DNA of 64,000 nt from Fictibacillus enclensis (GTDB lineage: Bacteria; Bacillota; Bacilli; Bacillales; Fictibacillaceae). Position 1 is the first letter of the stretch; each line of letters opens with the position of its first letter. Position numbers and translations under genes: made by a program. The notes under the pieces were generated by a model that did no database searches, was not told where the DNA came from, and worked only from the letters and a program-made list of their open reading frames with translations. Positions 8,110-17,128 of the stretch are shown piece by piece. The stretch lies in the NCBI RefSeq assembly GCF_001457035.1, contig NZ_KQ758617.1, positions 1-64,000 of the forward strand, given 5' to 3'.

Positions 8110-10005
8110 ATGGATATTTTAGGTAAAATCCAATTGCACCGTGAAGAAGAGAGGCGTCTTGCCTGGGAAGGTACCTTCGGAGAATACCTTGAGATTTTAA
8201 AGGAACGTCCCTATGTCGCTCAGTCCGCTCATTCCCGAGTCTATAATATGATTAAAGATGCTGGAATAGAGGAAGTGAACGGAACCAAGAAGTATAACTT
8301 TTTTAACAACCAGATTTTTGGACTTGAAGATTCAATCGAGCGGCTGGTGGAGGAGTATTTCCATCCTGCAGCCAAACGGCTGGACGTGAGAAAAAGGATA
8401 CTTTTGCTGATGGGGCCAGTTTCCGGAGGGAAATCCACCATTGTCACCATGCTTAAGAGGGGTCTGGAAGATTATTCGAAAACAGAGGCAGGGGCAGTCT
8501 ATGCCATTAAAGGTTGTCCGATGCACGAAGATCCGCTGCACCTCATACCGCATCATTTAAGAGATGATTTTTACCGGGAATTCGGCATTCGAATTGAAGG
8601 CAACCTCTCCCCGTTGAACACTATGAGGCTTGAAAAGGAATATGGCAATTGCATTGAAGATGTAATAGTGGAGAGAGTCTTTTTTTCCGAGGATAAACGG
8701 ACAGGGATTGGAACGTTCAGTCCGTCTGATCCGAAGTCACAGGATATTGCCGACTTAACCGGCAGCATTGATTTTTCCACCATTGCAGAGTTCGGTTCAG
8801 AATCGGATCCCCGCGCTTACCGCTTTGACGGAGAACTGAACAAAGCCAACCGGGGGATGATGGAATTCCAGGAAATGCTGAAGTGTGATGAAAAATTCCT
8901 CTGGCATCTCTTATCATTAACGCAGGAAGGCAACTTTAAAGCAGGACGTTTTGCCCTTATCTCGGCTGATGAGCTGATTGTGGCCCACACCAATGAATCA
9001 GAATACCGTTCGTTTATCGCCAACAAGAAAAATGAAGCACTTCATTCGAGAATTATCGTAATGGGTGTCCCTTACAATCTGAGGGTTTCGGAAGAAGAAC
9101 GCATTTATGAAAAAATGATTAAAGAAAGTGACATATCCCATGTTCATATTGCTCCTCATGCGCTTCGGGTGGCGGCCATTTTCTCAGTACTTACCCGCTT
9201 GATGGATTCCAAAAAGCAGGGCATGGACCTCATCAAGAAAATGAGGCTGTATGATGGTGAAATCGTGGAAGGTTATAATCATATTGATCTCGAAGATCTT
9301 CAAAAAGAATTTGCCGATGAAGGCATGAGCGGTATTGATCCGCGGTATGTCATCAACCGGATTTCGTCTGCCATCATCCGCAAAGAGATAACTTCCATCA
9401 ACGCACTGGATGTGCTCAGATCGATGAAGGATGGACTGGATCATCATGCGTCCATTACGAAAGAGGATAAAGAACGCTTTATTAACTTTATCTCTCTTGC
9501 CCGAAAAGAATATGACGAGATTGCCAAGAAAGAGGTTCAAAAAGCATTTGTTTACTCTTATGAGGAGTCTGCCAAGACACTGATGGACAATTACCTCGAC
9601 AACGTTGAAGCTTATTGCAACAAAAACAAGTTGAGAGATCCGCTCACAGGTGAAGAAATGAGCCCGGATGAAAAACTCATGCGATCCATTGAGGAGCAAA
9701 TCGGGATCTCTGAAAATGCCAAGAAAGCCTTCAGGGAAGAAATATTGATCCGAATATCAGCGTATGCCAGAAAAGGAAAGAAATTCGATTATAATTCTCA
9801 TGAACGGTTAAGAGAAGCGATTCAGAAAAAGCTGTTTGCTGACCTAAAAGACGTGGTAAAGATTACAACATCCTCAAAAACACCGGATGAAGCACAACTG
9901 AAAAAGGTGAATGAAGTAATCGCCCGTCTCGTGGATGAGCATGGGTATAATACGACATCAGCGAATGAACTACTGAAATATGTAGGAAGCCTGTTAAACC
10001 GGTAA
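8110..10005 (+). CDS. prkA: PrkA serine/AAA+ protein, sporulation kinase
   Basis: The 631-residue length equals B. subtilis PrkA. It has an N-terminal AAA+ core with Walker A GPVSGGKST at residues 102-110 and a C-terminal PrkA kinase-like domain. Family members work with YhbH and SpoVR (YeaG-YeaH-YcgB in enterobacteria); recent work on the family debates kinase versus protease activity. ATG 8110 with upstream GCAAGGGGG is preferred to the extended frame at 8083. yhbH lies 3.7 kb downstream, separated by the signal peptidase and feo genes, and spoVR is at 36.6 kb. Confidence 0.95.
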   Translation: MDILGKIQLHREEERRLAWEGTFGEYLEILKERPYVAQSAHSRVYNMIKDAGIEEVNGTKKYNFFNNQIFGLEDSIERLVEEYFHPAAKRLDVRKRILLLMGPVSGGKSTIVTMLKRGLEDYSKTEAGAVYAIKGCPMHEDPLHLIPHHLRDDFYREFGIRIEGNLSPLNTMRLEKEYGNCIEDVIVERVFFSEDKRTGIGTFSPSDPKSQDIADLTGSIDFSTIAEFGSESDPRAYRFDGELNKANRGMMEFQEMLKCDEKFLWHLLSLTQEGNFKAGRFALISADELIVAHTNESEYRSFIANKKNEALHSRIIVMGVPYNLRVSEEERIYEKMIKESDISHVHIAPHALRVAAIFSVLTRLMDSKKQGMDLIKKMRLYDGEIVEGYNHIDLEDLQKEFADEGMSGIDPRYVINRISSAIIRKEITSINALDVLRSMKDGLDHHASITKEDKERFINFISLARKEYDEIAKKEVQKAFVYSYEESAKTLMDNYLDNVEAYCNKNKLRDPLTGEEMSPDEKLMRSIEEQIGISENAKKAFREEILIRISAYARKGKKFDYNSHERLREAIQKKLFADLKDVVKITTSSKTPDEAQLKKVNEVIARLVDEHGYNTTSANELLKYVGSLLNR

Positions 10006-10011
10006 CTGTAA

Positions 10012-10050
10012 AAAACGCATCCCTTTGTAAAAATGGGATGCGTTTTTTTA
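10012..10050 (+). terminator. prkA terminator
   Basis: AAACGCATCCC/GGGATGCGTTT stem then a T run. Confidence 0.9.
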
Positions 10051-10180
10051 TCTTTAAAAAGGTTGTCAGCAGAACACATTACAGATAAGAATAAAAACCA
10101 AACAGGAGGAGAATACCTTGTAATATGATAAACTATAGTGGTAAATTAATACTATACGCTAACAAAAAGGAAGTGAAAGG

Positions 10181-10738
10181 ATGAGTTCCAGGGAGAAGAG
10201 CAGCCAATTATGGGATTGGATCAAAGCCATTGGAATTGCACTTATTCTAGCGTTGCTAATAAAAAACTTTTTATTTGAGCAGTACGTTGTTTATGGAGAA
10301 TCAATGATGCCTACGATCGAAAACGGGAACAGGCTGATTGTAAATAAATTAGGCTACAATATAGGTGAACCTAAGCGATTTGATTTAATCGTGTTTCATG
10401 CAAATTCGCAGGAGGATTACATCAAGCGGGTAATCGGTATGCCGGGAGAGCACATCGAGTATATAAACGATCATCTTTTTATCAACGGCAAACAGGTGGA
10501 TGAACCTTACTTGGATGATTATAAAAAACAGGTGACCAACGGGAACCTGACGGGAGATTTTACGCTGGAAGAAGTCACCGGGAAAAAGGTGATCCCGAAA
10601 GGAAAGGTTTTTGTGATGGGAGACAACCGGCTTCATAGCATTGACAGCCGGCACATCGGGCTGGTTGATGAAAGCAAAATCGTCGGGGAAGTGAACCTGC
10701 GTTATTGGCCGATGGAGGAATTGAAAGTCATAAAGTAG
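10181..10738 (+). CDS. lepB: Type I signal peptidase
   Basis: Cleaves signal peptides of secreted proteins at the outer face of the membrane. 185 residues, one N-terminal membrane helix (about residues 13-33) and the Ser/Lys catalytic pair S41 (GESMMPT) and K82 (YIKRVIG), plus the GDNR...SIDSR box near residues 147-157. This is the short P-type Bacillus Sip architecture. ATG 10181 has AAGGAAGTGAAAGG upstream. Confidence 0.95.
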   Translation: MSSREKSSQLWDWIKAIGIALILALLIKNFLFEQYVVYGESMMPTIENGNRLIVNKLGYNIGEPKRFDLIVFHANSQEDYIKRVIGMPGEHIEYINDHLFINGKQVDEPYLDDYKKQVTNGNLTGDFTLEEVTGKKVIPKGKVFVMGDNRLHSIDSRHIGLVDESKIVGEVNLRYWPMEELKVIK

Positions 10739-10786
10739 TTTATTGACGAGGAGTATTGGGAATAGTGGAGGCAAGAGGTGATGGTT

Positions 10787-10969
10787 ATGTCCAGAGAACA
10801 GGATTATATCGATAAACCAAAAAACAGCTCCATGACACCCAATTTAAAAGAAATGAAAGAGCATGGAAAAGTGATGGAACACATGTCCACCAACGTAAAT
10901 GTGAAAAAAAGCGGAAAAATGCCTGATCCGGATCAATTTGAGGATGAAGAAGCAAAAAAAGATAAATAA
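10787..10969 (+). CDS. Small charged hypothetical protein (60 aa)
   Basis: Very hydrophilic, with Lys/Asp/Glu-rich tail (DPDQFEDEEAKKDK) and no membrane segment or known domain. ATG 10787 is chosen because AAGAGGTG lies 6 bases upstream; GTG 10778 and ATG 10781 overlap or abut that site. It follows lepB by 48 bases and may be co-transcribed. Function not recognised. Confidence 0.65.
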   Translation: MSREQDYIDKPKNSSMTPNLKEMKEHGKVMEHMSTNVNVKKSGKMPDPDQFEDEEAKKDK

Positions 10970-10978
10970 TCGTTGCGA

Positions 10979-11014
10979 AAAACCTGCTCCGGGATGACCT
11001 GGACAGGTTTTTTT
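10979..11014 (+). terminator. Terminator before feoA
   Basis: AAACCTG/CAGGTTT stem with inner TCC/GGA pairs, followed by TTTTTTT. Confidence 0.75.
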
Positions 11015-11045
11015 GCGGAATTTGTTTGGAAATTCAAAATATCTA

Positions 11046-11102
11046 TTTACTAATGAGAATCAATCTCATATAATGAGATTAAAATACTGATAATAATTAT
11101 CA
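11046..11102 (+). promoter_or_regulatory. feoAB promoter with two Fur boxes
   Basis: TTTACT (11046-11051), 17 bases, TATAAT (11069-11074). One Fur-like box TGAGAATCAATCTCA (11054-11068) fills the spacer; a second, TGATAATAATTATCA (11088-11102), is a perfect 7-1-7 Fur box just downstream. Strong sign of iron-Fur repression. Confidence 0.85.
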
Positions 11103-11122
11103 TTCTCTCAGAGGTGCTATAT

Positions 11123-11350
11123 ATGGTATTAACGGACATTAAAGCTGGCGGAAAAGCAAAAATCACCAATACGGAACATGTGAATGTACTTGTACGAAGA
11201 AGATTGCTTGACTTGGGTATCATGGAAGGAACGGAAATCAGCATTAAACGAATCCTCCCTTTTGGAGGTCCGTTTGCGGTGGAAGCCGGCGGACAGTGGG
11301 TGGGCATTCGCAGAAGTGAAGCCAAATTGATCCAGGTGTGCCATTCATGA
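11123..11350 (+). CDS. feoA: Ferrous iron transport protein A
   Basis: 75-residue SH3-like cytoplasmic partner of FeoB, with the family core VRRRLLDLGIMEGTEISIKR. ATG 11123 has AGAGGTG about 5 bases upstream; GTG 11114 overlaps that site. The stop overlaps the feoB start by four bases (ATGA), implying translational coupling. Controlled by the Fur boxes above. Confidence 0.93.
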   Translation: MVLTDIKAGGKAKITNTEHVNVLVRRRLLDLGIMEGTEISIKRILPFGGPFAVEAGGQWVGIRRSEAKLIQVCHS

Positions 11351-13353
11351 TTGAAATCGCACTTGCCGGAAATCCGAATACCGGAAAAACCTCTTTATTT
11401 AATATTCTCACCAATTCGTATGAATACGTTGGGAACTGGTCAGGTGTAACGGTAGAGAAGAAAGTCGGCATGCTGAATAATAAAAAAGGGCATCTTATCG
11501 ATCTGCCCGGTATATACTCACTTAATCCTTTGTCCAGGGATGAAGGGGTGGCAACCCGCTTTTTGATTGAAGAGAATTTTTCCATGGTTCTCAATATCGT
11601 TGACGCCTCCCAGCTTGAACGAAACTTATACTTAACGATTCAGCTTCTCGAATATGGAAAACCTGTAGTGATCGGGCTGAACATGGTTGACGTAGCCAAG
11701 GGCCGCGGAATCATGGTTAATGAAAAGAAACTGTCCGAGAGATTACAAAGCCCCGTTTTGCCGATAGTGGCCCGTACAGGATCCGGCTGTAAAGAGCTTG
11801 CAGGGCTTTTAACCAATGAAGAACAAGAGAACAAGCCCTTGTATATTTTATATGGTCAGCCGCTGGAAAGAGCGATGGAGACGCTCGTGGCAAAAATGCC
11901 GGACGCCGAAAATTTGCCGCCAAAACGCTGGCTTGCTCTTCAATTTTTTGAAGGAAATGAAGTGGTGCATGCGTTGCTGAAAACAATGATGCCTGAAGCT
12001 GAGCTTCAACGCATTTTTGCGGAAACCGAGGCACAGGTTCAATCCGAAGAGGGGGCCAAATCACTTTCCTATCATATCCGCGCCGTACGGGCGGAGTATA
12101 TAAAGGGAGTGCTTGATGTTTCCCTTCAAAAAGGCGAAGAGGTCACCTATACATTGACCGACCGGATCGATAACATCGTGACCAACAAGTTTTTGGGGAT
12201 ACCAATTTTTATCCTTTTTATGTACCTGATTTTCAAATTGACGTTTGACTGGCTTGGCAGCCCGATCTCAGACATGCTTGACGCGTTCTTAACGGGACCG
12301 CTCACTGACGACCTGACGTCAATGCTTCAAGCCGCAGGAGCTTCTGCCTTTATTAAGGCTGTTATTCTCGATGGGATTGTTGCCGGTGTAGGCGGCGTTC
12401 TTGTCTTTGTTCCGCAAATCATGATCCTGTTCTTCCTGATCTCCTTTATTGAGGATTCTGGATATATGGCGAGAATTGCCATGGTGATGGATAAAACGCT
12501 GGAGAGCATTGGTCTGAACGGAAAAGCCTTTATCCCGATGATTATCGGGTTTGGATGCAATGTACCCGGAATTATGGCGGCACGTACCATTGAACAGCCA
12601 AAGGAAAGGCTTTTGACCATCATACTCACACCGCTCATGTCCTGTTCCGCGAGACTCTCGGTATACAGCCTGTTCGTGGGTGCCTTTTTCACACAAAACC
12701 AGGCACTTGTTGTCCTTTCGCTCTACCTCCTTGGTATCGTGATTGCACTAACGCTGGCAAAGATTTTCTCTTCCACCATTTTGAAAGAGGAAAGTTCGAT
12801 GTTTGTGATCGAGCTTCCTCCATACCGTATTCCTCAATGGCGTACATTGATGCGCAATACATGGGAGAAGGGCAAAGGCTTCATCAAAAAAGCAGGTACG
12901 TTTATTTTCGGAGGATCCGTTATCATCTGGTTCCTCAGTTATGCAGGTCCCGGCGGACTGGGTGTGGACATGAATAAAAGCTTCCTTGCATTGATCGGCG
13001 GAGCCATCGCCCCGCTGTTTGAACCGATCGGGTTTGGCAGCTGGCAGGCAGGTGCTGCGTTGATCACCGGCTTCCTGGCCAAAGAAGTCGTTGTTTCTAC
13101 CATGAATATCATTTATGTTGCGCCGGATCTTCATACATTGCAAGGAGTCATGGCCCACCATTTCACCTCATTATCGGCTTACAGCTTTATGGCATTCTTG
13201 CTGCTCTATGTTCCTTGTCTGGCGACAGTGGCTGTTATCAAAAAAGAAACAGGATCTGCCAAGTGGACGTGGTTTTCCATCATCTATGCCCTGCTGATCG
13301 CCTATATTGTTTCATTGATCATATACCAGGGCGGCAAGCTGCTCGGATTTTAA
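11347..13353 (+). CDS. feoB: Ferrous iron transporter FeoB (full length)
   Basis: Membrane Fe(II) transporter with N-terminal G protein. 668 residues: G1 GNPNTGKT (8-15), G3 DLPG (52-55), G4 NMVD (112-115), then the membrane core with two Gate motifs, including GFGCNVPGIM and MSCSARL, whose Cys residues are conserved in canonical FeoB. ATG 11347 overlaps the feoA stop; the GTG at 11338 would overlap further. The FeoB-associated Cys-rich protein follows. A second, split FeoB is encoded at 45474-47566. Confidence 0.96.
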   Translation: MIEIALAGNPNTGKTSLFNILTNSYEYVGNWSGVTVEKKVGMLNNKKGHLIDLPGIYSLNPLSRDEGVATRFLIEENFSMVLNIVDASQLERNLYLTIQLLEYGKPVVIGLNMVDVAKGRGIMVNEKKLSERLQSPVLPIVARTGSGCKELAGLLTNEEQENKPLYILYGQPLERAMETLVAKMPDAENLPPKRWLALQFFEGNEVVHALLKTMMPEAELQRIFAETEAQVQSEEGAKSLSYHIRAVRAEYIKGVLDVSLQKGEEVTYTLTDRIDNIVTNKFLGIPIFILFMYLIFKLTFDWLGSPISDMLDAFLTGPLTDDLTSMLQAAGASAFIKAVILDGIVAGVGGVLVFVPQIMILFFLISFIEDSGYMARIAMVMDKTLESIGLNGKAFIPMIIGFGCNVPGIMAARTIEQPKERLLTIILTPLMSCSARLSVYSLFVGAFFTQNQALVVLSLYLLGIVIALTLAKIFSSTILKEESSMFVIELPPYRIPQWRTLMRNTWEKGKGFIKKAGTFIFGGSVIIWFLSYAGPGGLGVDMNKSFLALIGGAIAPLFEPIGFGSWQAGAALITGFLAKEVVVSTMNIIYVAPDLHTLQGVMAHHFTSLSAYSFMAFLLLYVPCLATVAVIKKETGSAKWTWFSIIYALLIAYIVSLIIYQGGKLLGF

Positions 13354-13379
13354 GTTTAACCAGAAAGTAGGGAGTATAA

Positions 13380-13559
13380 ATGCTGCTTAATATTTTGCTC
13401 GGAATACTGATTTTTGGATACGCAGGTTTTACTATCTTTCGTTTTGTGAAAAAAAGCAAACAAGGAAAATGCGCGACCTGTTCAATGAAGAAAGGCTGTC
13501 AATCCGCATGCAGTGATATGGCAGAAAGCAAAGTCGCATTTAACAACTACACGAAATAA
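13380..13559 (+). CDS. FeoB-associated Cys-rich membrane protein
   Basis: A 59-residue protein, too short for many ORF callers. One N-terminal membrane helix (about residues 2-22) is followed by a basic linker and a CATCSMKKGCQSAC cluster with four Cys, the pattern of FeoB-associated Cys-rich proteins (FeoC-like role). ATG 13380 has AGTAGGGAG upstream. It is the third gene of the feo operon, 26 bases after feoB, ending at a terminator. Confidence 0.88.
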   Translation: MLLNILLGILIFGYAGFTIFRFVKKSKQGKCATCSMKKGCQSACSDMAESKVAFNNYTK

Positions 13560-13560
13560 A

Positions 13561-13600
13561 AAAAGCATTCCATGGCTTGCCATGGGATGCTTTTATTTTT
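13561..13600 (+). terminator. feo operon terminator
   Basis: 15-bp stem AAAAGCATTCCATGG with one G-T pair, 4-base loop, then a T-rich run. Confidence 0.9.
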
Positions 13601-13769
13601 TTACGGTTCTTTATAAAATGTGCCAATTACATAGCAACTCTCGTCTTATCTTGCATAGGATAGTGTAACCAACCCTTTTTACATTCAAAAAGCGGGTGGT
13701 TCTTTTATCAATTTGATCCATTACCATTCAAATAAAACAATGAGCATGTACAAAGAAGGAGGGGAAATA

Positions 13770-14936
13770 ATGGGCGAGGAAGCGAAAAACAATTTTGTAG
13801 TTTCTCAGGAAAACTGGTCCCTCCACCGCAAAGGCCACCATGACCAGCAGCGTCACATGGAAAAGGTCCAGGAGGCCATTAAAAACAATTTGCCTGATTT
13901 GATCAGTGAAGAGAACATCATTCTTTCCAATGGGCGGGACGTCATAAAAATACCCATTCGTTCATTGGATGAATACAAAATACGTTACAATTATGAAAAG
14001 AACAAGCATGTGGGGCAAGGAGAAGGAGACAGCAAGGTCGGCGATGTGGTGGCCAGGGACGGAAATCCGGGCCAGGCCGGAGCCGGAAAGGGCAAAGGCG
14101 CGCCGGGAGATAAGCCGGGATCCGACTATTCGGAGGCGGAAGTTTCCTTGGCGGAGCTTCAGGAGTTCTTATTTAAAGAATTGGAACTGCCGGATCTGAA
14201 ACAAAAAGAACAGGATAATATCGTTCTTGAAAAAGTTGAATTTAATGACATCCGAAAAACCGGCCTGATGGGCAATGTCGATAAAAAGCGCACGATTCTT
14301 ACAGCGTTCAAGCGTAATGCCCTAAAAGGCAAACCGGCCATTGCGCCGATTTATAACGATGATCTCCGGTTTAAGACATGGAATGAAGTCGTAAAGCCTG
14401 AATCCAAGGCTGTGGTGCTTGCCATGATGGATACATCAGGAAGTATGGGGATTTGGGAGAAGTATATGGCAAGAAGCTTTTTCTTTTGGATGACCCGTTT
14501 TCTTCGATCCAAATACGAAACCGTTGAAATTGAATTTATTGCTCATCATACTGAAGCAAAGGTGGTCTCTGAGGAAGACTTCTTTAATAAGGGGGAAAGC
14601 GGCGGAACCATTTGTTCTTCCGCATACAGAAAGGCATTAGAACTTATCGAAACCAAATATTCTCCATCCCGTTTTAATATTTATCCGTTTCATTTCTCAG
14701 ATGGTGATAACCTGACAAGCGACAACGCACGCTGTGTGAAGCTCGTACAGGAGATCATGCAGCACAGCAATATGTTTGGCTATGGCGAGGTTAATGCCTA
14801 TAATCGCCATTCCACCTTAATGAGTGTCTATAAGAACATAAATGATCCGAAGTTCAATTATTACATTTTAAAGGAAAAAGCAGACGTATATCATTCCATG
14901 AAAAGCTTCTTTAAAAAGAGGGAAGCTGCGCGCTAA
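13770..14936 (+). CDS. yhbH: Sporulation protein YhbH (DUF444)
   Basis: 388 residues, close to the B. subtilis length. C-terminal half holds a VWA-like domain with the MIDAS-type motif MDTSGSMG. The N-terminal third has a Gly-rich low-complexity linker (about residues 95-125). ATG 13770 follows GAAGGAGGGG; the frame open from 13713 lacks an RBS. Member of the PrkA-YhbH-SpoVR functional set; the three are all in this window. I could not find a convincing sigma-E or sigma-G promoter in the 170 bases upstream. Confidence 0.93.
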   Translation: MGEEAKNNFVVSQENWSLHRKGHHDQQRHMEKVQEAIKNNLPDLISEENIILSNGRDVIKIPIRSLDEYKIRYNYEKNKHVGQGEGDSKVGDVVARDGNPGQAGAGKGKGAPGDKPGSDYSEAEVSLAELQEFLFKELELPDLKQKEQDNIVLEKVEFNDIRKTGLMGNVDKKRTILTAFKRNALKGKPAIAPIYNDDLRFKTWNEVVKPESKAVVLAMMDTSGSMGIWEKYMARSFFFWMTRFLRSKYETVEIEFIAHHTEAKVVSEEDFFNKGESGGTICSSAYRKALELIETKYSPSRFNIYPFHFSDGDNLTSDNARCVKLVQEIMQHSNMFGYGEVNAYNRHSTLMSVYKNINDPKFNYYILKEKADVYHSMKSFFKKREAAR

Positions 14937-14942
14937 CGAGGG

Positions 14943-14980
14943 ATCCCATTATCCATCTATTGGATAATGGGATTTCTTTT
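14943..14980 (+). terminator. yhbH terminator
   Basis: ATCCCATTATCCA/TGGATAATGGGAT stem with a 5-base loop and T-rich tail. Confidence 0.88.
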
Positions 14981-15040
14981 ATTATTCCCGAAAATTACAT
15001 ATAACTAATTCATAACCAAAGTTGGGAGGGACCGGAGCCT

Positions 15041-15904
15041 GTGAATATCCGAATAATAAAGCTGATGGTCACGGTTTTTTTTCTGTCTGCGCTTGTATTG
15101 TGGTTCTCTCCTCAAAATGCGAGTGGGGCCTGGTTTGAGCCGCTCAAAGTGCATTTTCTCGATGTTGGCCAGGCCGACAGTATATTAATCCAAACGCCAA
15201 ATGGTAAAAATGTTCTGGTGGATGCGGGAGATGAAAATGACGGTCCGGAAATCACCCGCTATCTTCAAAGCCAGGGTGTGGCTGATATTGATGTACTGGT
15301 GGCAACCCATCCCCACCATGACCATATCGGTTCAATGGACGATGTGATCCGGAATTTTAACGTCAAAAAGATTTATATGCCGAATTTGCCCTATGACACC
15401 GCTTACTACCACGATTTGTTTAAAATAATCAATGAAAAGAAAATACCGGTAGAGCGGGCAAAAGCAGGAGTCAGCTTTCGATTTGGATTTTCTGTAAAGA
15501 TGGAAATGCTTGCTCCAAGGTCTTCTTATTATAAATACATTAATGATTATTCAGCCGTAATGAAAGTGACCCACGGCAAAAATTCATTTTTATTAATGGC
15601 GGATGCCGGTATGGAATCCGAAAAGGAGATGCTTTCGTCCAAGAAAGATGTGCGGGCAGATGTCTTAAAAATCGGCCATCATGGAGCAAATACAGGGACA
15701 ACCATGGCGTTTTTAAAAGCGGTCCATGCAAAAACGGCCATTATCTCTGTTGGCAAGAACAATCCTTATCACTATCCCTCAAAGGAAGTGTTGTACCGGC
15801 TGGCCCGCAGAAACATGACGACTTACCGAACCGATCAGCTTGGCGTGATTACCGCCATCAGCAACGGAAAAAAGATCACATACCGGACGAACGGTTTCAA
15901 ATAA
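15041..15904 (+). CDS. Secreted ComEC-like metallo-beta-lactamase-fold hydrolase
   Basis: 287 residues with a signal peptide (basic start, hydrophobic residues 8-22, likely cleavage near NASGA at 26-30), then an MBL domain with HPHHDHIG (metal ligands H90, H92, D94, H95) and a second His at KIGHHGAN. It corresponds to the soluble nuclease-like C-terminal domain of ComEC without the channel. GTG 15041 is chosen as the only start that keeps the full signal peptide. Role in extracellular nucleic acid turnover is inference. Confidence 0.85.
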   Translation: MNIRIIKLMVTVFFLSALVLWFSPQNASGAWFEPLKVHFLDVGQADSILIQTPNGKNVLVDAGDENDGPEITRYLQSQGVADIDVLVATHPHHDHIGSMDDVIRNFNVKKIYMPNLPYDTAYYHDLFKIINEKKIPVERAKAGVSFRFGFSVKMEMLAPRSSYYKYINDYSAVMKVTHGKNSFLLMADAGMESEKEMLSSKKDVRADVLKIGHHGANTGTTMAFLKAVHAKTAIISVGKNNPYHYPSKEVLYRLARRNMTTYRTDQLGVITAISNGKKITYRTNGFK

Positions 15905-15936
15905 GGCAGCCCGCAATGAGGCTGTCTTGTTTTTTT
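15903..15936 (+). terminator. Terminator after the MBL gene
   Basis: AAGGCAGCC/GGCTGTCTT hairpin and T run. Confidence 0.85.
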
Positions 15937-16043
15937 AATGAGAAAAACGGGTATAAATGTTGGCTGGCATCTAAAGCTTCCCCCTTGCACTTTTTTGTGC
16001 TGGATAAGAAAATAAGAAGGAAGAGAGGGGAGATGAGAGCAAT

Positions 16044-16697
16044 ATGATTAAAGCTGTTGTTTTTGACTTTGACGGGCTGATTCTGGATTCGGAAACATCC
16101 GTGTATCTTGCCATCCAGGAAATTTTTTCAGAGCATTCAAGCCATATGCCCCTTGAAGTCTGGCAGCAATGCATTGGAACAAAGGATTTCTTGGATCCCT
16201 TCGAATATCTAGAGGAACAGATAGGTGAAAAAGTGGACAGGGAAGGACTCCGTGCCATGCATCATGAACGGGTGGTGGCCATGCTTGATGGAACAAGCGC
16301 TCTTCCTGGTGTAGAGGATTATCTGGAGGCGGCCAAGGAGCTCGGTTTGAAAATTGGTTTGGCGACAAGCTCATCCCGTGCCTGGGTGACGGGTTACCTG
16401 GAAAAACTGAATCTGCTTCCCTATTTCGACTGCATCAAGACCTCTGATGACGTAGAACACGTGAAGCCAAACCCTGCTTTATACCGTGAAGCTGTAAAAT
16501 GTCTCGGTGTGAAGCCTGAAGAGGCTATTGCATTTGAGGATTCCGCGAATGGAGCCATAGCAGCCAAAGAGGCTGGCTTGTATTGTGTGGTTATTCCAAA
16601 TGAAGTAACAAAGGGGCTTGTGTTTGGGGATGTTGACCATCAAATGGAAACGATGGCCGAACTGCAGTTTAAGGAATTGCTGAGGAAATTCGGATGA
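16044..16697 (+). CDS. yhcW: HAD-family phosphatase, YhcW-like
   Basis: 217 residues with beta-phosphoglucomutase-like HAD motifs: nucleophile DFDGLILDSE near the N-terminus, motif II GLATSSS, motif III Lys in KPNPALY and motif IV FEDSANG. The sequence and the following order yhcW-yhcX-pgcA match B. subtilis. Small phosphomonoester substrate unknown. Its stop overlaps the next start (ATGA). Confidence 0.9.
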   Translation: MIKAVVFDFDGLILDSETSVYLAIQEIFSEHSSHMPLEVWQQCIGTKDFLDPFEYLEEQIGEKVDREGLRAMHHERVVAMLDGTSALPGVEDYLEAAKELGLKIGLATSSSRAWVTGYLEKLNLLPYFDCIKTSDDVEHVKPNPALYREAVKCLGVKPEEAIAFEDSANGAIAAKEAGLYCVVIPNEVTKGLVFGDVDHQMETMAELQFKELLRKFG

Positions 16698-17089
16698 TTC
16701 CCATTCGGGGCATCAATCATCTCACACTGACTGTCAGCAGCCTGACAAGATCCCTTTCTTTTTATGTTGATGTTTTAGGTGCGGTTTTGATACACCGGGG
16801 CCGGACCGATGCTTATATCGAGTGGGGGCCTGTTTGGATTTGTTTGCTTGAACGGGGAGAAGATAATAGGGCAGAAGCTGGCAAAGCCGGTATGGATCAC
16901 GTGGCATTTACGATCTCTGATTCTGATTTTGATGAGGCCGTTGAAACCTTAAAAGCCAGTTCAGTCAGCATCATCAGAGGACCCGTTATTCGCGGGGACG
17001 GCAGGTGTGTGAATTTTGTGGATCCTGACGGGATTCAGCTTGAATTGAATACAGGTTCTTTAGCCGGAAGAATGAAAGTCTGGGGCTGA
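16694..17089 (+). CDS. VOC-family protein resembling fosfomycin thiol transferases
   Basis: 131 residues with one VOC unit pair and metal ligands H9 (INHLTL), H69 (GMDHVAF) and E117 (LELNTG). The start IRGINHLTLTVSSL, the GRT-AY segment and the end DPDGIQLELNTGSLAGRM follow FosB/FosA layout. However the Ser-X-Tyr-Phe stretch that holds the fosfomycin phosphonate in Fos enzymes reads CVNF (105-108) here, so resistance activity is doubtful. It overlaps yhcW by four bases and is absent from this position in B. subtilis as far as I recall. Confidence 0.8.
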   Translation: MIPIRGINHLTLTVSSLTRSLSFYVDVLGAVLIHRGRTDAYIEWGPVWICLLERGEDNRAEAGKAGMDHVAFTISDSDFDEAVETLKASSVSIIRGPVIRGDGRCVNFVDPDGIQLELNTGSLAGRMKVWG

Positions 17090-17128
17090 AAAACATTAAA
17101 ATAAAATAGGAGTTAAGGAGTGAATCCA

